63,183 nt of DNA from Methanoprimaticola sp047501175 (GTDB lineage: Archaea; Thermoplasmatota; Thermoplasmata; Methanomassiliicoccales; Methanomethylophilaceae). Shown piece after piece: positions 56,582-63,183 of the stretch. Within the stretch, counting starts at the first letter, position 1. Each line of letters begins with the position of its first letter. Location of the stretch: contig NZ_JBEQWH010000010.1 of NCBI RefSeq assembly GCF_047501175.1, forward strand, positions 1-63,183, written 5' to 3'. The translations under genes and the position numbers were made by a program. Below the pieces are notes generated by a model, which saw only the letters and a program-made list of their open reading frames with translations, was not told where the DNA came from and did no database searches.

Positions 56582-57778
56582 TCATGTCAATTCTTTCTTG
56601 CGGATCCTATACAGGACCACGGCGGAGACGGATGCGAGCAGGACCATCGCACCGCTCCCGTATCCGAGGGATGCCGCTCCGGCCGAGTCGTATATGACGC
56701 CGCCCAGCAGGGAACCCAGCATTATCCCGACGTTGAACGAGGACGGGTTCAGGGAGGAGGCCAGTATCAGGGACTCGGGGTAGTCCCTCTGGGCTATCTC
56801 TATCATGTGCATCTGGACGGGGCTGTTCATGAGGTAGAACATGAGCCCGATCAGCATCAGGTCGGCCATCCCCGTGACGAAGGACCCCAGGGCCATGGGC
56901 AGGAGCACGAGCAGTCCGGACTCGATCAGGAACGTGATCCTGAGGGTCCCGATCCCGTTGCCGGCCGCTATCCTCCCGGACACGAGGTTGCTCACGAGCA
57001 TGCAGGACCCGATCACCATCAGCGCCATCGGGACCATCGTCGGGTCTATGCCGAGCTCGTCCTCGAGGATCGGGGTGATGTACGTGTACATCACGTAGAC
57101 GCCCCCGCCTCCGAACATCGTTATGACCATCCCGAGCAGTATGCGGGGGTCGCGGAGCATCCTTCCGGACGAGCCTCTCCTCCTGACGGGAGGCTCGGGG
57201 TCGTCCTTGGGGAGGATCCTCGCCGCGGCGACGATCGAGATGATGCCGAGGACGAGTATGAGCACGAAGACGCTCCTCCATCCGAGGAGGTGGGACATGG
57301 TGTTCCCCAGGGGCATCCCGAACACGGATGCGATGCTGAACCCGGAGAATATCCACGAGACCGCCGATGCCCTGTACCTGGGGGACACTATGTCCATGGT
57401 ATAGGTTATCCCGACAGACAGCAGGGCCCCGCTGGATGCGGCGGTCAGGATGCGGGAGCCGGCTATGGAGACGTACGAGGCGGAGAGCAACGTCCAGACG
57501 TCCGATGCCACGAACAGCGCGGCCATGGCGAAGAACAGCCTCCTGCGGCCGAACCTTGCGCAGACGCCGGATATGGTGGGTGCGAGGAACGCATAGCTGA
57601 GCGCGAATATGGAGACCAGGCTCCCGATGACGGTGTAGCTCACGTCCAGCCCTTCGGATATGTCTGGAAGGATCCCTATGATGCTGAACTCGCTGATCCC
57701 CATGACGAAGCTCAGGAACACCAGGATGATCACCGCCGGCGTGAAAAGGCGGTCCTTCCCTACCGCAACCTCCGTCAT
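56582..57778 (-). CDS. MFS exporter, DHA1-type (AraJ-like)
   Basis: A 398-residue major facilitator with 12 hydrophobic helices. The first reads VIILVFLSFVMGISEFSIIGILP, and the second-loop motif is FGRRRLFF. SRILTAASSGALLSVGITYTM and SWIFSGFSIASVFGMPLG are typical of the arabinose-efflux/drug-H+ antiporter group. The start at 57778 lies where a TATA at about 57806 (CTTAAATCC) predicts a leaderless mRNA; the ATG at 57796 is an alternative. The substrate is unknown. Confidence 0.9.
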   Translation of the reverse strand: MTEVAVGKDRLFTPAVIILVFLSFVMGISEFSIIGILPDISEGLDVSYTVIGSLVSIFALSYAFLAPTISGVCARFGRRRLFFAMAALFVASDVWTLLSASYVSIAGSRILTAASSGALLSVGITYTMDIVSPRYRASAVSWIFSGFSIASVFGMPLGNTMSHLLGWRSVFVLILVLGIISIVAAARILPKDDPEPPVRRRGSSGRMLRDPRILLGMVITMFGGGGVYVMYTYITPILEDELGIDPTMVPMALMVIGSCMLVSNLVSGRIAAGNGIGTLRITFLIESGLLVLLPMALGSFVTGMADLMLIGLMFYLMNSPVQMHMIEIAQRDYPESLILASSLNPSSFNVGIMLGSLLGGVIYDSAGAASLGYGSGAMVLLASVSAVVLYRIRKKELT

Positions 57779-57796
57779 GTCCGATTCGATTCGCAT

Positions 57797-58108
57797 CCTG
57801 GATTTAAGGCAGACGCATCAACGCGTTTGTCTGTTGCTTAAGGGCCGCCCTCCCGAACGGGAGGGCTTGTTTGGCGAGCGTGTTCCTGCGCGCGGTCCCG
57901 TCGTCTCTCCGGGACGGGATGAGATGCCCGGACCTCTCTGTTGTCAGGGGAGGTCCGCTCCGATGGCTGTTTGCTGTTCAGGTTCGTCGGGCGCGCCGGA
58001 TCATTTCTCCTTTCCTTTGGTGGAAATGAGGATGGAGGTCCTTCCAGACCTCCGGGGTTTGTCGTTTCAGGTGATTGGGATTGTTCTTTCTCGATCGTTC
58101 GTTTACGA
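57797..58108. other. Intergenic region with several hairpins after the giant surface protein gene
   Basis: No gene is seen. Stem-loops include GCCCTCCCG/CGGGAGGGC (57849-57868), GGACCTC/GAGGTCC (57930-57956) and GGAGGTC/GACCTCC (58034-58053); the last is closest to the surface protein stop and is its probable terminator. GGACCTC-type sequence recurs in two of them. Confidence 0.5.
58034..58053 (-). terminator. Probable terminator of the giant surface protein gene
   Basis: GGAGGTC and GACCTCC form a 7-bp stem with a 6-nt loop, about 55 nt past the stop; the minus strand continues ATCCTCATTTCC. Confidence 0.5.
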
Positions 58109-61100
58109 TCAGCTCCTCATGAGCCTCATGGCGACGATGATGGCCATGACGACGATGAGGACGACGAGGATGATCAGCAGGTAGTCGGTGATGGTCATTC
58201 CATTGTCGGCTGCGGGGGTGTCGGGCTGGTCGGGGGTGAATCCGGACTTCTCGATACCGGTGAGCTGGAGCTCAACAGTAGTTACGCTATCAGTCCAGTT
58301 CTCAGGTGTCCCAGACAGAGTGATGCTGAGTCCGTTGACTCCGCAAGTGACTCCCTTGTCTACTCCGTCTCCAACGATGGCGAGCTTGCCCTCTCCGGTG
58401 AATCCGTTGTCGAGCTCGAAGGTGATCTCGTGGACTCCTGCAGGCAGAGCGGTCATGGAGAGATATCCTCCTGCTGTGTAGGAGTACTTCATGATCTGTC
58501 CGTCGATGAACACATCGTTAACTCCCTCGTTAGCGTAGATGATCACATCGTAAATGTCGTACTGGATCTTCGCGTATGCTTCAGCAGCATCCGAGACCTT
58601 GGTCACGGCATCTCCATCCTCGTTGTTCCACTGGTTGTCGAACTTGGCATCCTTCACGGGGATGTCGAAGCTCTCGGTTCCGGTGAGTCCAGCGAATGCG
58701 TATGTTCCGTCCTTGTCGTAGATGGTGAGCCAGAGGGCGTCACCGACATACATCGCGGTGGACTTGTATCCCTCGAGGGCGTTCAGTGCGGCCTCGTCAA
58801 GGGTGGCGTCGGCTGCGACGAACATCTGCTCGTTCACAGGAACAGGTCCGTTGACGGTGGCGGATGCACCTGTGCTGTCCTTGACCTTCACACCGGCGTT
58901 GAGCTTGTCGATGTCGACCTTTCCGGCGGATTCGGTGCTGGTCGCGGCTGCGACGGACAGGGTTCCTCCGGTGATGGTGACGTTCGTTGCAACGAGGACT
59001 CCATCATCAGCGAAGGATGCGACGGTGACGGTTCCTTCGATGACGAGGGTCCCGAAGGATGCGCCCTCTGCGACGAGGGTGGCACCGGATCCGACGACGA
59101 ACTCTATGTCATTGATTCCGAGGTCGGTCTTTCCGACAAGGGTTCCGGACACGAGGGTGACCGAGGACTCCTCCTTCTTGGCAGGATCCGCATTGGATGC
59201 GATGCTGGCGACTCCGAACGTCATCTCGTTCTCGTTGTCCGCAACGGTGAAGTTCTGGACGTTCTCGAAGGCGACGGTGACGTCTCCGACGATGACGGAT
59301 CCGTTGAACTTCGCTCCGCCGTTAACATTGAGGGTGGATCCGACGAGCTTAACGGAGGTGGCGGTGAACTTGGTCTTGTCGGCAACAACGAGTGCGTCGC
59401 ATCCATCGTCATTGGCCTCGAACACGATGTCTCCTGCGGCGATTGTTCCGTAGAGAGTGATGTCCGTGTTGGCATCCGCGATGTTCTCGAGGGCGACAGC
59501 GAGAGGCGAGATGACGGTGTATCCGTCTGCGTCCTCGAACACTGCGCAGGAGATGGGTGCTCCGGCACTCAGAGAGATGTTGACCCATCCACCGGAGGGG
59601 ACTGTCTCGGATGTTTCGACGTTGTACTTGAATCCCACAGCGGTCTTGATCTGTCCGTTCACGAGGATGACACTGGAGTCAGTGCTTCCTTCTGCGGTCT
59701 TGAAGCGGTCGGCAGCGGTGCTGGCGAACCTAGTCTCTGCAAGGACATCCTTCTCGGTCTCAAGGACTCCGTTGACGGTGAAGGTCACTCCGTCCATGAT
59801 CTTGAAAGTCCCTGCGCTGGCAGGCACCTTGACGGTGACTCCCTCGTCGATGGTCAGGTCGCTGGTGATCTCCACATTCTTATCGTCAGAGATGACGATG
59901 ACGTCTCCGGGGTTGGCCTCGTCGAGTGCGATGGCGAGGGTTGTCCACTTCTGCCATCCGTTCCTGACGATCTTTCCGTCGGCGTCGATCTCGTAGGAGG
60001 TGACGTCGCTCTTGATGTTGGTGGCGGTGACCTTGGTCTTGTCCTTAGCGAGGACGATACCGTCGACGACTTCGACGGTTCCGGCGGTGGTGACCTTACC
60101 AGCGGCATCGACGGTGAGGGTGACCTCGTTGTGGTCCTCCACGCATCCGATGGCGAGGGTGGCGTCATTGGCGATCTCGAGGGTCTTGTCTGCGGGAACG
60201 GTGTTGGAAGCGGTGAGCTCCTGGGTTCCGAGGACGGTGACCTTCTTGACATCGGCATTCTCGTTGAGTACGTCCAGCGCGGCGTCAGTGGTGGCGTAGT
60301 TGTAGACAGTCTTCTTTGCAGTGTCCTTCGTCTCGTAGACGGCCCCGTTGACGAGTCCAGTCTTCTCGATCTGTTGCATCGAAGCGATCGTTCCGGCATC
60401 TTTCAGGGTGATTCCGGTGACGGTCTTGTCATTCTCGATTGCGACACATTTGTTAGTGAAAGTACCTGCAGTTGCGTCGATGGATCCGGTGACCGCGAGG
60501 TTACTCTTCTCAGCCAGGGTCAAGGAGTCCTTGGATCCGAGGGTGAGCTCTGAGGAGACTGTGAATGCCTTTCCAGAGAGGGCGATGTTCGCACGTGTGG
60601 GGTTCTGATTGTCGCCAACAGAGTCCTCCATATTATCGGAACTTGTGACGGTCCCGGAGATATCCATCGATGTGGAGATTCCAGTCGTGGTTGTATTTCC
60701 AACAGTTTCCTTCACAATCTTCGCACTGGTGACAATCTTGATGCCGCCAGTGGAGAGAACGGTTGGTACACCGCTACCTGTTGCCGTTTCATTACTATAT
60801 CCTCCTCTCTCAGAGAGGGTGATGATAATCTCGTTCTTGATCTCCGTACTGACTGTGTAGTCTTTGATCTTGAGTCCTGCATCGGTGATCTTCAGGGTGC
60901 TCGCGGTGTAGTAGACAGTATAATCTACGATATCTACAGTGGCTCCGTCAATCTTCTGGTTAATCTGGACCTTCGTAGTGTCTGCGACCTTCTTATCCGA
61001 GTCCCAGACCACAACTCCGTAGTTGTCGATCGTCGCAGTTGCAAGTCCAATATTTCCATTAGTGGCTGCACTGACGGTTCCACATACAGTGAGGGCACCG

Positions 61101-63183
61101 GTCTCAGAGACCTCTACCTTTCCGTTCGCGTCAGCGATGAACATCGTACCGTTCTCGCTGATGTTGGCGGCCGCGTTGAAGACAACCTTTCCGGAGGTGA
61201 TGGTGAATAGTCCGTCGACCTGGACATCACCGTCGACGGTGACAATCGATTCTCCAGATCCTTCGAGCTGGAACTCCGCGGCAGGGGTTATTTCTTTCCC
61301 GTCAGCATTCACGATGTTTCCTTCGATTATGACCTTTCCGTCGATGTCGGCTGTGACGTCGACTCCGTTGAGAAAGAGCTTTCCGCCAGCCTCGATGGTG
61401 ATGGTCATTCCCTCGGGGACGATGAGCTTACCCTGGATGGTCACAGTGCTTCCGTTGGTGATCACGAGACTCTGGTTGACAGTGACGATCTGCTGAGGTC
61501 CGAAGGAGGGGTCGTTGGTGACAGTGCCTCCGAGGTCCGCCTCGACCATCGCATCGGGGTCGACTGCCATGGGGAGGTTCGTGAGTCCCTTGGGGGGAAT
61601 GGTCGCGTTGGGTCCGACCTGGACGACCGTCTTGCTTGCATCAGCGTCATTTGCAGCCTTAACGAGAGGTGCATCGGCAGTGCTCGTCGTGTTGTCCGTG
61701 AGTGTTCCAAGGATGTTGAATGTGGATCCAGTACTGAGTTCGATCTTGGATTCGTCGGTTCCAGCATCGGCACCCATGGTGAGCGTCTTCCCGGCAGGAA
61801 CTGTGAGGGTCGCGTTCGCAGCCACAGTGATCGTTCCGTTCCCAGTGTAGGTTCCGTAGATGATCGCATCTCCACTGACGGTGATGTCGCCATTTTCAAG
61901 TGATGCGTCGATGATCTCGATGGATCCTCTCTGGAACACGGTGCCCTTTCCGATGACGATGTTATCGCTAAGTTTGACACTGTTATTCTCTTCGTCTTCA
62001 CTGAAATTAATTGTCGTTTCAGTGTTAACTTCAATTTCATCATTTATGACAATTTTGTCTACTTTCGAAGTATCATTGGCTACTTGAGCCAGTCTCGTCG
62101 CGTTATCAACGTAAGCGGTCTTGTTTATCACAATCAGTCCGTCATCACCTGATATCGGTTTCTCCTCGTGGGTACCAGTTTCACTGTTTATCTCCCATTT
62201 TTTTTCGGCAAATGCATACCCGATGTTCGAGTCATTTCCCTTCCAAGTGATGTCAATAGTCCCTGATCCATCCCCGTCTGTTACGAACATCGCTTTGGAG
62301 TCTTGTGCAGTATTCTTCAGTGTCGAATTCTCGACCGTCACTGCCACATTCTCTTTGCCTGCATAGTGGTTCGTTACCATCACTGCGGTTTCTGCACTTC
62401 CGACCCCGTTGCTACCTACGAATGTTCCAGGATAGTACTCGTTCGCGACAACCGTGCACCCAGTAATCTTCGTAGTTCCCGATTTTATGTCTATTCCTAT
62501 CCCATCGACCGCAGTGATCGTAGAGTTGGTTATCGTTGTATTGAGTACTGTACTGTTGTATATTCCAACCGCAGTCGTTGTTGTGGTACACTTCTCTACA
62601 TTCAGAGATTGATTCTCTCCATAGGAACTCCAAATCCCAGCCACTCCACTAATCTTGGCGTTTCTGAATGTCGCTTCCGAGGTCCTGTCTTTGTTAGCAT
62701 TATCCTTTCCATAGATGACAAAAGCGTATGGGAATTCTCCCGCTTTCGCTTCATCCTTCACGACATAGGTTCCTCCGTCTACATAAAGAGTGTATTTTCC
62801 AGAGGCATTTTTGCAGTCCAGGATTCCATATCCTGTGAAGTTCTCTATCTTTCCATTGGTCGTGGAGTCTTTGATGATGATACTAGTGGTTTTTGTATCG
62901 ACAGAGAAGACGTCCTTGGGGGTCGTCACTGTGTCATCAAAGCTGATTGTGTGTCCATTCAGGTCGATGGCGAATTCTTCGCCAATCTTGTATGTGTCGG
63001 TGAATTTGACATCATCCGTTAAAGTGATGACGCCATCTTTCGTTGTAGAGTTTTCAGCGGTGAAAGGATTGTAGGTCTCCGCTGGTATTCCTTCGTCAGC
63101 GCCCTCAGAAACAGGTGCGATCGCGCTGAACGCGCAGAACACCATTGCGAGGACGGCGACAGCCGCGAGGAGTTTGAGCTTGC
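58109..63183 (-). CDS. Giant secreted adhesin-like repeat protein (5-prime end outside the window)
   Basis: At least 1690 residues are encoded. The frame stays open to the window edge: upstream of an internal ATG at 63145 it reads KLKLLAAVAVLA, part of a signal peptide continuing MVFCAFSAIAPVSEGADE. So the true start lies just beyond 63183. The body is Thr/Asn/Val-rich with many beta-helix-like turns (VTVNGVLE, VPAGKTLTMGAD, DGTVTLVSG-like units) and no enzyme motif. The C-terminus has one membrane span (YLLIILVVLIVVMAIIVAM) and an RLMRS tail. It resembles the adhesin-like proteins of gut methanogens. Codons in roughly the N-terminal third are more AT-rich than the rest. Confidence 0.85.
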   Translation of the reverse strand, partial: KLKLLAAVAVLAMVFCAFSAIAPVSEGADEGIPAETYNPFTAENSTTKDGVITLTDDVKFTDTYKIGEEFAIDLNGHTISFDDTVTTPKDVFSVDTKTTSIIIKDSTTNGKIENFTGYGILDCKNASGKYTLYVDGGTYVVKDEAKAGEFPYAFVIYGKDNANKDRTSEATFRNAKISGVAGIWSSYGENQSLNVEKCTTTTTAVGIYNSTVLNTTITNSTITAVDGIGIDIKSGTTKITGCTVVANEYYPGTFVGSNGVGSAETAVMVTNHYAGKENVAVTVENSTLKNTAQDSKAMFVTDGDGSGTIDITWKGNDSNIGYAFAEKKWEINSETGTHEEKPISGDDGLIVINKTAYVDNATRLAQVANDTSKVDKIVINDEIEVNTETTINFSEDEENNSVKLSDNIVIGKGTVFQRGSIEIIDASLENGDITVSGDAIIYGTYTGNGTITVAANATLTVPAGKTLTMGADAGTDESKIELSTGSTFNILGTLTDNTTSTADAPLVKAANDADASKTVVQVGPNATIPPKGLTNLPMAVDPDAMVEADLGGTVTNDPSFGPQQIVTVNQSLVITNGSTVTIQGKLIVPEGMTITIEAGGKLFLNGVDVTADIDGKVIIEGNIVNADGKEITPAAEFQLEGSGESIVTVDGDVQVDGLFTITSGKVVFNAAANISENGTMFIADANGKVEVSETGALTVCGTVSAATNGNIGLATATIDNYGVVVWDSDKKVADTTKVQINQKIDGATVDIVDYTVYYTASTLKITDAGLKIKDYTVSTEIKNEIIITLSERGGYSNETATGSGVPTVLSTGGIKIVTSAKIVKETVGNTTTTGISTSMDISGTVTSSDNMEDSVGDNQNPTRANIALSGKAFTVSSELTLGSKDSLTLAEKSNLAVTGSIDATAGTFTNKCVAIENDKTVTGITLKDAGTIASMQQIEKTGLVNGAVYETKDTAKKTVYNYATTDAALDVLNENADVKKVTVLGTQELTASNTVPADKTLEIANDATLAIGCVEDHNEVTLTVDAAGKVTTAGTVEVVDGIVLAKDKTKVTATNIKSDVTSYEIDADGKIVRNGWQKWTTLAIALDEANPGDVIVISDDKNVEITSDLTIDEGVTVKVPASAGTFKIMDGVTFTVNGVLETEKDVLAETRFASTAADRFKTAEGSTDSSVILVNGQIKTAVGFKYNVETSETVPSGGWVNISLSAGAPISCAVFEDADGYTVISPLAVALENIADANTDITLYGTIAAGDIVFEANDDGCDALVVADKTKFTATSVKLVGSTLNVNGGAKFNGSVIVGDVTVAFENVQNFTVADNENEMTFGVASIASNADPAKKEESSVTLVSGTLVGKTDLGINDIEFVVGSGATLVAEGASFGTLVIEGTVTVASFADDGVLVATNVTITGGTLSVAAATSTESAGKVDIDKLNAGVKVKDSTGASATVNGPVPVNEQMFVAADATLDEAALNALEGYKSTAMYVGDALWLTIYDKDGTYAFAGLTGTESFDIPVKDAKFDNQWNNEDGDAVTKVSDAAEAYAKIQYDIYDVIIYANEGVNDVFIDGQIMKYSYTAGGYLSMTALPAGVHEITFELDNGFTGEGKLAIVGDGVDKGVTCGVNGLSITLSGTPENWTDSVTTVELQLTGIEKSGFTPDQPDTPAADNGMTITDYLLIILVVLIVVMAIIVAMRLMRS

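Overview
The window reads as a moderately GC-rich archaeal chromosome segment. The evidence is: adjacent topoisomerase VI A and B genes, a minimal SufC-SufB pair, archaeal TATA boxes, tRNA genes without an encoded CCA, and many start codons about 26 nt downstream of a TATA box (leaderless mRNAs). The nitrogenase-like genes, a LarC protein, an adhesin-like surface protein and several bacterial-type genes (HtpG, PanD, bacterial-type ThrRS) fit a host-associated methanogen, most likely of the Methanomassiliicoccales. That placement is an inference; no lineage-defining methanogenesis gene lies here.

Layout. 1-1984: the end of an element integrated at tRNA-Gly(GCC), with three small overlapping genes and a tyrosine integrase whose last codons lie inside the tRNA. 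2009-13784: DEAD-box helicase, an AT-rich gap and an orphan Phd/YefM antitoxin, ThrRS, a zinc-ribbon protein, tRNA-His beside HisRS, a three-gene operon of two PH-like membrane proteins and a BspA-like surface protein, then RNase HI and PanD. 14065-17070: an ABC uptake operon (binding protein, permease, ATPase) behind a near-perfect palindromic operator; the binding protein is cut by an in-frame TGA just before its membrane anchor. 17138-21192: tRNA-Asp, a VOC protein, two small membrane proteins, SufB/SufC and an iron-sulfur flavoprotein. 21197-25508: a four-cysteine protein divergent from a two-gene nitrogenase-like operon in which a NifH domain is fused to a NifD-like domain and followed by a NifK-like protein. 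25557-29342: Hsp90, a 29-residue membrane peptide, a small protein and LarC. 29386-42315: four AAA-type ATPases with nuclease-like C-termini, each behind its own palindrome or phased repeat array, interspersed with topoisomerase VI, a second DEAD-box helicase and an isocitrate dehydrogenase. 42439-57778: DUF1846 protein, YdeI-like protein, ValRS, an MMPL/RND transporter, an HTH/DUF2975 pair, a Na+/solute symporter, a YigZ-like protein, an ABC-F protein, a HipA-like kinase and an MFS exporter. 58109-63183: a giant secreted repeat protein with a C-terminal anchor, cut by the window edge.

Two things stand out. First, the nitrogenase-like H-D fusion plus K-like operon keeps the electron-delivery ligands and the inter-subunit cluster ligands, but I do not see the usual cofactor ligands, so it is probably a nitrogenase-fold reductase of unknown substrate. 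Second, the ATPase paralogs have promoter-proximal repeats with exact periods of 23, 28 and 33 bp in three cases and an isolated 18-bp palindrome in the fourth. This suggests a family of separately autoregulated, possibly selfish or defensive modules.
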